Below, piece by piece: positions 54,472-63,950 of a stretch of DNA of 64,000 nt (position 1 is its first letter; each line of letters starts with the position of its first letter). The notes below the pieces were generated by a model. That model was not told where the DNA came from. It saw only the letters and a program-made list of their open reading frames with translations, and searched no databases. This DNA comes from Helicobacter felistomachi (GTDB taxonomy: Bacteria; Campylobacterota; Campylobacteria; Campylobacterales; Helicobacteraceae): assembly GCF_030296895.1 (NCBI RefSeq), contig NZ_AP028022.1:744001-808000 (forward strand), written 5' to 3'. A program made the translations under genes and the position numbers.

Positions 54472-55091
54472 TGAAAGCAAGAGTCTTAGACCAGCAGTGT
54501 CAAGAAGTCGGGCAGTTAGATTTACCCGCCCACTTCAAGGACATTAAAGAACACAATCTTTATTTATACATCAAGCACTACCGCGCCCTAGCTAGAGCGA
54601 ACACCGCCAAGAGCAAAAATCGTGGTGAAGTGAGCGGGGGCGGGCGCAAGCCTTGGAGTCAAAAGGGCGGTGGGCGCGCTAGAGCGGGGAGCATCACTTC
54701 TCCCGTATTTGTGGGCGGGGGTGTGAGCCACGGGGCGACCAATAACCGCAACTACGATCTTAAAATCAACAAAAAGCAAAAAAGGCTCGCTTTAGAATAC
54801 GCCCTAGCCCAAAAAGCTTTAAACAATCACTTAGTGGTGGTGGATCAAATCGACATCCCTAGCAAGAAAACCAAGGACGCATCAGCCTTTGTGAAAAATC
54901 TAGGCTTTAGAGATGTCCTTCTCATCACAAGGGCGTTAGATGAGGGCAATTACCTCGCCTTTAGGAATTTAAAAAATTGCTACTTGCTGGAAACGAGCGA
55001 AGTCAATGCCTATTGGATCGCCGCCTTTGGGGCAGTGGTGGTGGAAAAAGCCGCCTTTGAGGCGCTCATCAAAGCACATGAAGGAGAATGA
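54471..55091 (+). CDS. rplD: 50S ribosomal protein L4
   Basis: This 206-residue protein has the L4 core ([29 protein letters not shown]) and the exit-tunnel loop. In other bacteria L4 also represses its own operon. Its start overlaps rplC, and its stop (TGA) lies just before the rplW start at 55094. Confidence 0.97.
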   Translation: MKARVLDQQCQEVGQLDLPAHFKDIKEHNLYLYIKHYRALARANTAKSKNRGEVSGGGRKPWSQKGGGRARAGSITSPVFVGGGVSHGATNNRNYDLKINKKQKRLALEYALAQKALNNHLVVVDQIDIPSKKTKDASAFVKNLGFRDVLLITRALDEGNYLAFRNLKNCYLLETSEVNAYWIAAFGAVVVEKAAFEALIKAHEGE

Positions 55092-55093
55092 GA

Positions 55094-55375
55094 ATGGCAG
55101 ACATCACAGACATCAAATCCATTCTTTACACCGAAAAATCCCTATCCATGCAAGAAAATGGGGTGATTGTGGTGCAAACCACAATGGGTGTCAGCAAAAA
55201 CCAGCTCAAGGCGATCTTTAAAGATTACTTTGGTTTCGTGCCTTTAAAAATCAATTCACTCAGGCAAGAGGGCAAGGTGAAACGCTTTAAGGGCAGAATG
55301 GGGCAACGCACTGGCTATAAAAAGTTCTATGTCAAAGTCCCCAAAGACGCAAACATCACCGCTTTGAGCGCATAA
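55094..55375 (+). CDS. rplW: 50S ribosomal protein L23
   Basis: A 93-residue product with the L23 pattern [19 protein letters not shown] and VNxxRxxG-like [20 protein letters not shown]23 lines the peptide exit and docks SRP and trigger factor. ATG 55094 (AAGGAGA about 7 nt upstream) is preferred over ATG 55088, which is only a base or two from that site. Confidence 0.95.
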   Translation: MADITDIKSILYTEKSLSMQENGVIVVQTTMGVSKNQLKAIFKDYFGFVPLKINSLRQEGKVKRFKGRMGQRTGYKKFYVKVPKDANITALSA

Positions 55376-55384
55376 GGACAGAAT

Positions 55385-56215
55385 ATGGCGATTAAAACCT
55401 ACAAACCCTACACCCCCAGCCGCCGTTTTATGAGCGGCTTAAGCTCGAGCGACATCACTGCAAAAGCGAGCGTCAAAAAACTTTTGGTGAAACTCCCCGT
55501 GCATGCCGGACGCAACAACCAAGGACGCATCACCAGCCGCCACAAAGAGGCGGGGGCGAAAAAGCTTTATCGAATCATTGACTTCAAACGCAATAAATTC
55601 GGCGTTGAGGGCAAAGTGGCAGCGGTTGAATACGACCCTTACCGCAACTCAAGGATTGCGCTCATTGTGTATCCCGATGGTGACAAACGCTACATTTTAC
55701 AGCCCAGTGGCTTGAAAGTGGGCGACATCGTGATCGCGGCTGAGGGCGGGCTAGACATCAAACCCGGCTTTGCCATGAAACTTAGAAGTATCCCCATTGG
55801 TACCATCGTGCATAACATTGAAATGCACCCCGGGGCTGGCGGACAACTCGCCAGAAGTGCGGGCATGAGCGCGCAAATCATGGGGCGGGAGGACAAATAC
55901 ACCATTTTGCGCATGCCCAGTGGCGAAATGCGCTATATCTTAAGCGAGTGCATGGCAAGCATCGGCGTGGTGGGCAATGAAGACTTCATCAACACCAGCA
56001 TTGGTAAGGCGGGGCGCAACCGCCATAGAGGCATTAGACCGCAGACACGCGGTAGTGCCATGAACCCCGTGGATCACCCACACGGCGGTGGTGAGGGTAA
56101 AACCGGCTCCAGCGGACACCCTGTATCCCCTTGGGGCACGCCAGCTAAAGGCTATAAAACCAGACGCAAAAAAGCAAGCGATCGCTTGATCATTTCACGC
56201 AAGAAAGGCAAATAA
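55385..56215 (+). CDS. rplB: 50S ribosomal protein L2
   Basis: This 276-residue protein shows the [20 protein letters not shown] core and the conserved C-terminal [13 protein letters not shown] loop near the peptidyl-transferase centre. L2 joins 23S rRNA to the subunit interface. It is the largest protein of the operon, and its stop overlaps the rpsS start. Confidence 0.98.
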   Translation: MAIKTYKPYTPSRRFMSGLSSSDITAKASVKKLLVKLPVHAGRNNQGRITSRHKEAGAKKLYRIIDFKRNKFGVEGKVAAVEYDPYRNSRIALIVYPDGDKRYILQPSGLKVGDIVIAAEGGLDIKPGFAMKLRSIPIGTIVHNIEMHPGAGGQLARSAGMSAQIMGREDKYTILRMPSGEMRYILSECMASIGVVGNEDFINTSIGKAGRNRHRGIRPQTRGSAMNPVDHPHGGGEGKTGSSGHPVSPWGTPAKGYKTRRKKASDRLIISRKKGK

Positions 56216-56496
56216 TGGGAAGGTCAATTAAAAAAGGTCCTTTTGTTGATAAGCACCTGATGGACAAGACGCTCAAACACAAAGCCAAAAAAGACAATCG
56301 CCCCATTAAAACATGGTCAAGAAGAAGCACCATTCTCCCCGACATGATTGGGCTCACCTACAATGTGCATAATGGGCGTATTTTTATCCCCGTTTACATC
56401 ACCGAAAACCATGTGGGTTATAAACTAGGCGAGTTTGCGCCTACAAGGACCTTTAAAGGACATAAGGGCACCGTGCAAAAAAAGATAGGTAAATAA
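56215..56496 (+). CDS. rpsS: 30S ribosomal protein S19
   Basis: The 93-residue product has [15 protein letters not shown] at the start and the [13 protein letters not shown] end typical of S19, which sits in the 30S head with S13. Start overlaps rplB. Confidence 0.98.
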   Translation: MGRSIKKGPFVDKHLMDKTLKHKAKKDNRPIKTWSRRSTILPDMIGLTYNVHNGRIFIPVYITENHVGYKLGEFAPTRTFKGHKGTVQKKIGK

Positions 56497-56526
56497 CATG
56501 GCACAACAACACACAAAGGAAAGCAA

Positions 56527-56853
56527 ATGAGTAGGGCAACCCTTAGATACACCCGACTATCCCCCACCAAGGCAAGGCTGCTCGCTAGACAAGTGCAAGG
56601 CATGAACGCCGAAGTGGCGATCGCCCGTTTAGAATTCACCCCCAACAAAGCCGCCCGCATGCTCTCAAGGGTGATCAGCGCAGCGGTTTATAATGGCGGG
56701 CATGACTCCAAAGAAGTGGAAGTTTTAAGCTGCCGTGTGGATGCAGGTCCCGTGTTAAGAAGACACATGCCAAGAGCTAGAGGGCGTGCCACTTCCATTA
56801 GAAAGCCCACCGCACACATTTTAGTTGAAGTGGGCAAGGGAGGGCAAAACTAA
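56527..56853 (+). CDS. rplV: 50S ribosomal protein L22
   Basis: A 108-residue L22: [39 protein letters not shown] and the tip loop [17 protein letters not shown] that lines the exit tunnel. It lies 30 nt after rpsS, and its stop abuts rpsC. Changes in the tip loop give macrolide resistance in other species; none is evident. Confidence 0.98.
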   Translation: MSRATLRYTRLSPTKARLLARQVQGMNAEVAIARLEFTPNKAARMLSRVISAAVYNGGHDSKEVEVLSCRVDAGPVLRRHMPRARGRATSIRKPTAHILVEVGKGGQN

Positions 56854-57558
56854 ATGGGACAAAAGGTCAATCCTATTGGTTTAAGATTAGGCATTAACCG
56901 CAACTGGACTTCTCGCTGGTTTCCCAGCAGCAATGTGGCGGTGGCAAACATTGAAGAAGACTACCGCATCCGCAAATTCCTTAAAAAAGAGCTTTACTAT
57001 GCTGGCGTGAGTGAGATTTTGATCGAAAGGGCAGCGAAAAAATTACGCATCACCGTGGTGGCGGCGCGCCCGGGGCTCATCATTGGCAAAAAGGGCGTGG
57101 ACATTGAGAAAATCAAAACTTCTTTGAAAAATTTGATTAAGAAAGAAATTGCAGTCAATATCAAAGAAGTTAAACGCCCTCAAGCGGATGCACAGCTTTG
57201 TGCCGAGAATGTGGCGACACAATTAGAAAAACGGGTCGCCTTTAGACGCGCCATGAAAAAAGTCATGCAAACCGCCATGAAATCTGGAGCACGGGGGATT
57301 AAAGTGCGGGTGTCTGGGCGTTTAGCTGGGGCAGAGATCGCGCGCACCGAGTGGTATATGGAGGGACGCGTTCCCCTACACACTCTAAGGGCTAAAATTG
57401 ACTACGGCTTTGCCGAAGCCTTCACCGTGTATGGCAATATAGGCGTGAAAGTGTGGATCTTTAAAGGCGAAGTTTTACACAAGGGCATCCAAGCCGAAAA
57501 ACGCGAAGAAAATGAAGAACGCGCCCCTAGAGCGCGCACTAGAAGAGGGAGAGAATAG
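56854..57558 (+). CDS. rpsC: 30S ribosomal protein S3
   Basis: This 234-residue protein has the KH domain ([20 protein letters not shown]) and the C-terminal domain ([19 protein letters not shown]-like, [15 protein letters not shown]). S3 forms part of the mRNA entry site. The tail after residue 212 is rich in Arg and Glu. It directly follows the rplV stop. Confidence 0.98.
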   Translation: MGQKVNPIGLRLGINRNWTSRWFPSSNVAVANIEEDYRIRKFLKKELYYAGVSEILIERAAKKLRITVVAARPGLIIGKKGVDIEKIKTSLKNLIKKEIAVNIKEVKRPQADAQLCAENVATQLEKRVAFRRAMKKVMQTAMKSGARGIKVRVSGRLAGAEIARTEWYMEGRVPLHTLRAKIDYGFAEAFTVYGNIGVKVWIFKGEVLHKGIQAEKREENEERAPRARTRRGRE

Positions 57559-57560
57559 CC

Positions 57561-57986
57561 ATGTTGATGCCTAAAAAGACCAAATACCGCAAACAAATGA
57601 AAGGGCGCAACCGGGGCAAGTCTTACCGCGGTGCGAGCCTTGCCTTTGGCGACATCGGCATTAAAGCCATTGAGCATGGACGGATCGACTCACGCCAAAT
57701 TGAAGCCGCTAGGGTGGCGATGACCCGCCACACCAAAAGAGCGGGCAAAGTGTGGATTCGCGTCTTCCCCGACAAACCCCTCACCGCTAAACCCCTAGAA
57801 ACGAGGATGGGTAAAGGTAAGGGCTCTGTAGAAAAATGGGTGATGAACATCAAACCCGGACGCATTGTCTATGAAATGCTAGGCATTGAAGAGGGCTTGG
57901 CACGAGAGGCTTTGACTTTGGCGCAAAGGAAGTTGCCTTTCAAAACCAAAATTGTGACTAGAGAGAGTGAAAATGAAGTTTACTGA
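57561..57986 (+). CDS. rplP: 50S ribosomal protein L16
   Basis: A 141-residue L16: [30 protein letters not shown]-like [37 protein letters not shown]. It sits near the A-site and elbow of tRNA. Its stop lies 14 nt inside rpmC. Confidence 0.98.
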   Translation: MLMPKKTKYRKQMKGRNRGKSYRGASLAFGDIGIKAIEHGRIDSRQIEAARVAMTRHTKRAGKVWIRVFPDKPLTAKPLETRMGKGKGSVEKWVMNIKPGRIVYEMLGIEEGLAREALTLAQRKLPFKTKIVTRESENEVY

Positions 57987-58161
57987 GTTGAAAGACAAGG
58001 ATACAAAGCAACTACAAGAGTTGCTGAAATCCAAGAAGTTGGAGCTTTTTGAATTGCGGGTGAAGTTGAAAACCATGCAACTTAACAAGCCTAGTGAAAT
58101 CCGTGCGGTGCGTAAAGACATTGCCCGCATTTCTACGGCTCTAAACGCCCTTAAGGCTTAA
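57973..58161 (+). CDS. rpmC: 50S ribosomal protein L29
   Basis: The 62-residue helical-hairpin protein starts [21 protein letters not shown] 57973 is chosen over the in-frame GTG at 57967; GAGAG lies just before. L29 is near the exit tunnel. It overlaps the end of rplP. Confidence 0.95.
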   Translation: MKFTELKDKDTKQLQELLKSKKLELFELRVKLKTMQLNKPSEIRAVRKDIARISTALNALKA

Positions 58162-58424
58162 TGATGGAACAGAAACAAGCCCATAAGCGCACCATACAGG
58201 GCAAAGTGGTGCGCCGCATCGATACCTGTAGTGTGGTGATTTTGGTGGAACGCAAAGTCGTGCACCAAAAGTACCATAAGATTGTGAAGCGTTTTAAAAA
58301 ATACACCATTGACGACCGCCAAAACAAAGCGGAAGTTGGGGATTTTGTGAGCGCGATTGAGTGTAAGCCGGTGTCTAAAACCAAAACCTTTGCACTCAAA
58401 GAAATCGTCATTAAGGGAGTGTAG
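58161..58424 (+). CDS. rpsQ: 30S ribosomal protein S17
   Basis: An 87-residue S17 with [23 protein letters not shown] and [16 protein letters not shown], binding 16S rRNA early in assembly. There are two adjacent ATGs, 58161 and 58164. AAGG at 58153-58156 favours neither strongly. The start overlaps the rpmC stop. Confidence 0.97.
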   Translation: MMEQKQAHKRTIQGKVVRRIDTCSVVILVERKVVHQKYHKIVKRFKKYTIDDRQNKAEVGDFVSAIECKPVSKTKTFALKEIVIKGV

Positions 58425-58793
58425 ATGATCCAAAGTTTCACGAGGTTAGTGGTGGCAGACAACAGCGGTGGCAAAGAGATCATGTGTATTAAAGTTTTGG
58501 GGGGCAGCCATAGGCGTTATGCCAGCGTGGGCGATGTGATCGTGGCTTCTGTAAAAAAAGCGATCCCCAATGGCAAGGTGAAAAAAGGGCAAGTTGTGAA
58601 AGCCGTGATTGTCCGCACCAAAAAGGAGGTGCAACGCCCCAATGGTTCATTGATTCGCTTTGACGACAATGCAGCGGTGATTTTAGACGCGAAGAAAGAC
58701 CCCATCGGGACACGCATTTTTGGCCCCGTGAGCCGCGAAGTGCGTTACGCAAATTTCATGAAAATCATTTCTTTGGCTCCGGAGGTGCTTTAA
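58425..58793 (+). CDS. rplN: 50S ribosomal protein L14
   Basis: A 122-residue L14: [23 protein letters not shown] and [26 protein letters not shown], the usual beta-barrel protein at the subunit interface (bridge B8). It abuts rpsQ and shares one base with rplX. Confidence 0.98.
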   Translation: MIQSFTRLVVADNSGGKEIMCIKVLGGSHRRYASVGDVIVASVKKAIPNGKVKKGQVVKAVIVRTKKEVQRPNGSLIRFDDNAAVILDAKKDPIGTRIFGPVSREVRYANFMKIISLAPEVL

Positions 58794-59014
58794 TGCGGAT
58801 TAAAAAAGGCGACTCGGTCAAGGTCATCGCTGGCGATGACAAGGGCAAGATAGGCAAGGTTTTGGCAGTGTTTCCTAAAAAGTCTATGGTGGTTGTAGAG
58901 GGGTGCAAACTTGTAAAAAAAAGCATGAAACCCACGGACGACAATCCAAAAGGCGGGCATATACACAAAGAGATGCCCATGCACATTTCGAACGTGAAGA
59001 AAGAGGAGGAGTAG
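58793..59014 (+). CDS. rplX: 50S ribosomal protein L24
   Basis: A 73-residue L24 (KOW domain: [22 protein letters not shown]). It is an assembly initiator of the 50S subunit. It is shorter than the 104-residue E. coli protein, normal for Helicobacter. Start overlaps rplN. Confidence 0.97.
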   Translation: MRIKKGDSVKVIAGDDKGKIGKVLAVFPKKSMVVVEGCKLVKKSMKPTDDNPKGGHIHKEMPMHISNVKKEEE

Positions 59015-59018
59015 GCGC

Positions 59019-59564
59019 ATGTATGGCTTAAAGAGCTTCTATGAAAAAGAAGTGAAGGGGAAGTTAGCCGAAGAGCTCAACATTAAAAACCCCATGTTGC
59101 TCCCCAAAATTGAGAAAATCGTACTCAGTGTAGGGGCGGGGGCTTATGCCAAAGACATGAAAATCATGCAAAACATCGCCCAAACCCTTTCTTTGATCGC
59201 CGGGCAAAAAGCCGTCATCACGATGGCAAAAAAATCCGTGGCTGGGTTTAAAATCCGTGAGCGCATGGCTGTGGGGGTGAAAGTTACCCTGCGCAACAAA
59301 GTTATGTATAACTTCTTAGAAAAGTTGATTGTGATTGCTCTGCCTAGAGTGAAAGACTTTAGGGGCGTGTCCAGAAGCGGCTTTGATGGGCGGGGCAATT
59401 ACGGCTTTGGCTTAAACGAACAGCTCATTTTCCCCGAAGTGGTCTATGACGACATCATGGTGACACACGGGCTCAACATCGCCATCATCACTTCTACAAA
59501 CAGCGACAAGGAGGCATTTAAGTTGTTAGAATTACTTGGAATGCCATTTGCGAAAGGACGCTAA
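59019..59564 (+). CDS. rplE: 50S ribosomal protein L5
   Basis: A 181-residue L5: [40 protein letters not shown]. It binds 5S rRNA and contacts the P-site tRNA. The ATG is 4 nt after the rplX stop, with GGAGGAG upstream. Confidence 0.98.
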   Translation: MYGLKSFYEKEVKGKLAEELNIKNPMLLPKIEKIVLSVGAGAYAKDMKIMQNIAQTLSLIAGQKAVITMAKKSVAGFKIRERMAVGVKVTLRNKVMYNFLEKLIVIALPRVKDFRGVSRSGFDGRGNYGFGLNEQLIFPEVVYDDIMVTHGLNIAIITSTNSDKEAFKLLELLGMPFAKGR

Positions 59565-59749
59565 TGGCTAAAAAATCAATCATTGCAAAGGCACACCGCA
59601 AACCTAAATTTAAAGTGAGGGCTTACACCCGTTGCAACATTTGTGGGCGTTCTCACTCAGTTTATAGAGATTTTGGCTTGTGCCGGGTGTGTTTGCGCAA
59701 AATGGGCAATGAGGGTTTGATCCCCGGCCTTAGAAAAGCTAGCTGGTAA
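59564..59749 (+). CDS. rpsN: 30S ribosomal protein S14, zinc-binding type
   Basis: The 61-residue form has a zinc site of two CxxC pairs ([10 protein letters not shown] and CRVCLRKMG). This short type differs from the long, zinc-free S14 of E. coli. It overlaps the rplE stop by one base. Confidence 0.97.
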   Translation: MAKKSIIAKAHRKPKFKVRAYTRCNICGRSHSVYRDFGLCRVCLRKMGNEGLIPGLRKASW

Positions 59750-59758
59750 AGGGGTTAC

Positions 59759-60154
59759 ATGGTTAATGACATTGTGGCAGATTCTCTAACACGCATCCGC
59801 AATGCGAGCATGCGCCGTTTGGAGGTGACGGAGCTTTATTACGCCAAAATCGTGGTGTCTATTTTGGAAATCTTTAAAAACAGAGGCTTCATCACAAACT
59901 TTAATGTGATCGAAAAAGAGGGCAAACCTTTTATCTCTGTGGAGTTGGCTTATGATGAAAAAGGCAGGGCGGTCATCAATGAGATCAAACGCTTAAGCAA
60001 GCCCGGGCGTCGGGTGTATCGCCAGTCTAAAGAGTTGAAGCGCTTTAAAAATGGCTATGGTGTGGTGGTGGTGAGCACGAGCAAAGGGGTCATCACCAAT
60101 GAAGAAGCCTACAAACAAAATGTGGGCGGTGAAGTGCTTTGCAGCATTTGGTAG
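59759..60154 (+). CDS. rpsH: 30S ribosomal protein S8
   Basis: A 131-residue S8: [20 protein letters not shown] and the C-terminal [32 protein letters not shown]8 binds the central 16S domain. In E. coli it regulates the spc operon. ATG has GGGG about 6 nt upstream. Confidence 0.98.
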   Translation: MVNDIVADSLTRIRNASMRRLEVTELYYAKIVVSILEIFKNRGFITNFNVIEKEGKPFISVELAYDEKGRAVINEIKRLSKPGRRVYRQSKELKRFKNGYGVVVVSTSKGVITNEEAYKQNVGGEVLCSIW

Positions 60155-60163
60155 GGAGAGTGC

Positions 60164-60700
60164 ATGTCAAGAATTGGTAAAAAAATCATCCACATCCCTA
60201 ATGGGGTGCAAGTGAGTGTCGAACACTCTAAACTTGTGTTTAAAAACCAAAAAACCAGCCAAGAGCTCGAAACACATGGGCGCGTGAAAATCATCCTGGA
60301 AGGCAACACGCTCCGTTTTGAGCCCGTGGGTGAAAACGCCCAAGATAAAGCCTTTTGGGGGACTTATGGGGCTTTGGCAAGCAACATCGTAACCGGCCTA
60401 GACAAGGGCTTTAGCAAGGTTCTAGAAGTCAATGGCGTGGGCTATAAAGTGGCTTTGGGGCATAAAGTCTTAGAGCTAAGTTTAGGCTTTAGCCACCCGG
60501 TCAAATACCCCATCCCCGATGGCGTGGATATGGTGGTGGATAAAAACACCATCACCATCAAGGGGAGCAATAAACAGCAAATCGGGCAGATCGCCGCCGA
60601 TATCCGGGCTTTCCGCCCCCCAGAACCTTACAAAGGCAAGGGCATTAAATACAAAGACGAAGTGATCATCCGCAAAGCCGGTAAGACCGCTAAGAAATAG
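60164..60700 (+). CDS. rplF: 50S ribosomal protein L6
   Basis: A 178-residue two-domain protein: [19 protein letters not shown], then [23 protein letters not shown] at the end. It contacts the sarcin-ricin loop region. GGGAG precedes the ATG. Confidence 0.98.
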   Translation: MSRIGKKIIHIPNGVQVSVEHSKLVFKNQKTSQELETHGRVKIILEGNTLRFEPVGENAQDKAFWGTYGALASNIVTGLDKGFSKVLEVNGVGYKVALGHKVLELSLGFSHPVKYPIPDGVDMVVDKNTITIKGSNKQQIGQIAADIRAFRPPEPYKGKGIKYKDEVIIRKAGKTAKK

Positions 60701-60709
60701 GGGATAAGC

Positions 60710-61066
60710 ATGACTAAAAATGTGTTAGAAAAGAAAAAAGCCCAACGGGCAAAGCGCAAAATGCGGGTGCGCTCTAAGGTGTTTGGCACAAAGCAACGCC
60801 CCCGTGTGAGCGTCTTTAAATCCAACAAACATCTCTACGCCCAAGCGATTGACGACAACAACCACGCGACTTTAGCCCATGTCGATGGCAAAAAGCTAGG
60901 TTTGGGTAAGAACATGGAAGACAGCAAGAAAATTGCCGCGGCTTTTGCCGAAAACTTGAAGGCTAAGGGCATCACGCAAGTGGTCTTTGATCGCAACGGG
61001 TATTTATACCACGGCGTGGTGGCGGCTTTTGCTGAAACTTTGCGTGAAAACAACATCGCCCTTTAA
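60710..61066 (+). CDS. rplR: 50S ribosomal protein L18
   Basis: A 118-residue 5S rRNA-binding protein: [32 protein letters not shown] and [17 protein letters not shown]. Nine nt after rplF. Confidence 0.97.
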   Translation: MTKNVLEKKKAQRAKRKMRVRSKVFGTKQRPRVSVFKSNKHLYAQAIDDNNHATLAHVDGKKLGLGKNMEDSKKIAAAFAENLKAKGITQVVFDRNGYLYHGVVAAFAETLRENNIAL

Positions 61067-61075
61067 AGGATAACT

Positions 61076-61516
61076 ATGGAGATTAATCGAGAAGAATTCC
61101 AAGAAGTGGTCGTCAATATCGGGCGGGTGACTAAGGTGGTTAAAGGCGGGCGGCGCTTCCGCTTTAATGCTTTGGTGGTGGTTGGCAATAAAAACGGACT
61201 TGTGGGTTTTGGTTTAGGTAAAGCGCGTGAAGTGCCCGATGCCATTAAAAAAGCCGTGGATGACGCTTTTAAAAACATCATTGAAGTGAAAATCAAAGGC
61301 ACGACCATCGCGCACGACATCGAGCAAAAATACAATGCGAGCAAAATCCTTTTAAAGCCCGCCAGTGAAGGTACAGGCATCATCGCCGGTGGTTCGACCC
61401 GTCCTATGATCGAACTTGCCGGCATTAAAGACATTTTGACAAAGTCTTTGGGGTCTAACAACCCTTACAATGTGGTCCGGGCGACTTTTGACGCTTTGGC
61501 AAGAATCAAGGGTTAA
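61076..61516 (+). CDS. rpsE: 30S ribosomal protein S5
   Basis: A 146-residue S5: [30 protein letters not shown], and [20 protein letters not shown]5 guards decoding accuracy at the mRNA entry. The following gene is rplO: rpmD (L30), which lies here in many bacteria, is absent. Confidence 0.98.
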   Translation: MEINREEFQEVVVNIGRVTKVVKGGRRFRFNALVVVGNKNGLVGFGLGKAREVPDAIKKAVDDAFKNIIEVKIKGTTIAHDIEQKYNASKILLKPASEGTGIIAGGSTRPMIELAGIKDILTKSLGSNNPYNVVRATFDALARIKG

Positions 61517-61525
61517 GGAGTTTTC

Positions 61526-61930
61526 ATGGCATTAGAAAATTTACGCCCCGCTAAAGGGAGTGTGAAAAACACCAAGCGAGTCGGTAGGGGTCAGGGCTCT
61601 GGCATGGGCAAGACTTCTACGCGTGGGGGCAAGGGGCAGACGGCACGCACCGGCTACAAACAAAAACGCGGTTTTGAAGGCGGGCAACAACCCTTGCAAC
61701 GCCGCTTGCCTAAAGTGGGCTTTAAAAGCCGCACAAAGGGGCTTACCTATAGCATCAATGTTTCTAAACACCCCGAGATTTTAAAGCTAAAAACCTTGAG
61801 TTTGGAGCTGATTAAACAAGTCCATCCCTTCCCAAGCTACATTGAAAAAGTGAAGTTGATAGGCCAAGGGGCAAAAGAGCTAGCCTCTAAAATCCAAGAC
61901 GAGAGAATCACCACTAGCGGACAAAAATAA
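61526..61930 (+). CDS. rplO: 50S ribosomal protein L15
   Basis: A 134-residue L15 with the Gly/Arg-rich N-terminus [24 protein letters not shown] and the core [18 protein letters not shown]. It overlaps secY by one base, the normal order in the spc operon. Confidence 0.97.
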   Translation: MALENLRPAKGSVKNTKRVGRGQGSGMGKTSTRGGKGQTARTGYKQKRGFEGGQQPLQRRLPKVGFKSRTKGLTYSINVSKHPEILKLKTLSLELIKQVHPFPSYIEKVKLIGQGAKELASKIQDERITTSGQK

Positions 61931-63188
61931 TGACAAAAGCCATTGCCACTAAGATTTTCATCACACTGGGCTATCTCTTCCTTTATAGAGTTTTAGCCTA
62001 TGTCCCCATCCCGGGAGTGGATTTGGCAGCCATTAAATCTTTTTTTGACAGCAACTCAAGCAACGCTTTAGGGCTTTTTAATATGTTCAGCGGCAACGCT
62101 GTGAGCCGCCTTAGCATCATCTCGCTAGGCATCATGCCCTACATCACCTCTTCGATCATCATGGAGCTACTAAGCGCAACTTTTCCTAATTTAGCCAAAA
62201 TGAAAAAAGAGCGCGATGGCATGCAAAAATACATGCAAATCGTGCGTTACGCCACGATCGGGATCACCGTGATCCAAGCTGTGAGCGTGTCCTTTGGCTT
62301 GCGTTCTATCGGGCACGGGCATAATGGGGCGATCATGGTGCCTATGCAAACTTTCTTGTTGATCGCCACTTTCTCCATGCTTACGGGCACCATGCTTTTA
62401 ATGTGGATCGGCGAGCAGATCACACAGCGGGGCGTGGGTAATGGCATTAGCCTCATCATCTTTGCCGGGATTGTTTCCGGTATCCCGCATGCCATTGCCG
62501 GGACTTTTAACTTAGTCAACACCGGGGTCATCAATGTCTTGGTGTTGATCGGCATTGTGCTCATCATCCTAGCTACAATTTTTTCGATCATTATGTGGAA
62601 CTTGCCGAAAGGCGTATCCCTATTTCTTACGCTAGAAAAGTGGTGTTGCAAAACCAAAACAAGCGGATCATGAACTACATCCCCATTAAGTTAAACTTAA
62701 GTGGGGTGATCCCCCCCATTTTTGCCTCCGCTCTCTTGGTGTTCCCCTCCACGATTTTACAAGCCTCTTCCAATAAGATTTTGCAAGCCGTCGCCGACTT
62801 CTTAAACCCCCATGGCTATGCTTACAATATCTTAATGTTCTTGCTCATCATCTTCTTTGCCTACTTTTATTCCTCCATTGTGTTTAACGCCAAAGACATT
62901 GCCGACAACTTGAAACGCAATGGGGGCTTCATTGCCGGACTTCGCCCAGGGGAGGGCACGGCGAATTTCTTAAACACCGTGGCAAGCCGGCTCACCTTTT
63001 GGGGCTCTTTGTATCTAGCCCTCATCTCTACCTTGCCTTGGATTTTAGTTAAAGCCATGGGCGTGCCCTTTTACTTTGGGGGCACGGCGGTGCTGATCGT
63101 GGTGCAAGTGGCGATCGACACCATGAAAAAGATCGAAGCGCAAGTGTATATGAGTAAATATAAAACCCTAAGTGCTGTGGGCTTTTAA
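61930..63188 (+). CDS. secY: Protein translocase subunit SecY, frameshifted as written
   Basis: The first part (to residue ~221) has SecY helices, including the plug region and NALGLFNMFSGNAVSR, ISLGIMPYITSSIIMELL, and GIGNGISLIIFAGIV-type RGVGNGISLIIFAGIV. At 62593-62600 the frame breaks: ATG-TGG should read ATG-GTG-GAA (one G missing), giving IIMVELAERRIPISYA. The second part continues with the cytosolic loops (KLNLSGVIPPIFASALL, NGGFIAGLRPG) to KTLSAVGF. The repaired length is about 419 residues with ten helices. SecY is essential, so the gap in this frame is almost certainly an error in the sequence. Confidence 0.93.
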
Positions 63189-63949
63189 TGGCGATTGCCC
63201 TTAGAAACTCCAAAGAGCTTGCCCTTTTAGCCAAAGCCGGGCAAGTGGTGGGGCAGACTTTAAAACTCTTAAAAGAAAAAGCCCAAGTCGGGGTGAGCTT
63301 ATTGGAGCTGGACGCTTTAGCCGAAGAGAATATCCATAAAATGGGGGGCAAGCCGGCGTTTAAGGGGCTGTATGGCTTTCCTAACAGCCTTTGCGTGTCG
63401 CTCAATGAAGTGGTGATCCACGGCATTCCTACAGAGTATCAACTCCAAGAAGGCGACATTGTGGGGCTGGACTTGGGCGCGTCTGTGAATGGCTACTTTG
63501 CAGATGCGGCCATAACTCTAGCCATCGGGCAAGCAAGCGACACCGATCAAAAACTCATCTCTTGCGCTAAAGAGAGTTTATACGCCGCAATTTCCAAGCT
63601 CAAAGTGGGCATGCACTTTAAAGAAGTGAGTGCGCTTTTAGAGCAAGAAATTCGGAGGCGTGGATTTGTGCCCTTGCTGGATTTTTGCGGGCATGGGATC
63701 GGCAAGAGACCCCATGAAGAACCCCAAATCCCCAACTACCTAGCCCCACAGGCAAACCCCAAGAGCGGCCCTAAGATCAAAGAGGGCATGGTGTTTTGCC
63801 TTGAGCCGATGGTGTGCCAAAAAGAGGGCAGTCCTAAAATCTTAAAAGACAAGTGGAGCGTGGTTTCCACAGATGGGTTAAACACGAGCCATTACGAACA
63901 CACCATCGCGATGGTGGGTCAAAAAGCGCAAATTTTAACGGAGGCTTAA
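63188..63949 (+). CDS. map: Methionine aminopeptidase type I
   Basis: This 253-residue enzyme removes the initiator Met. Its di-metal ligands are visible: two Asp in GLDLGASVNGYFADAA, His in GHGIGKRPHEEP, Glu in VFCLEPMVC and Glu in YEHTIAM. The gene shares one base with the secY stop, the order seen in the H. pylori spc operon. Confidence 0.97.
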   Translation: MAIALRNSKELALLAKAGQVVGQTLKLLKEKAQVGVSLLELDALAEENIHKMGGKPAFKGLYGFPNSLCVSLNEVVIHGIPTEYQLQEGDIVGLDLGASVNGYFADAAITLAIGQASDTDQKLISCAKESLYAAISKLKVGMHFKEVSALLEQEIRRRGFVPLLDFCGHGIGKRPHEEPQIPNYLAPQANPKSGPKIKEGMVFCLEPMVCQKEGSPKILKDKWSVVSTDGLNTSHYEHTIAMVGQKAQILTEA

Positions 63950-63950
63950 A

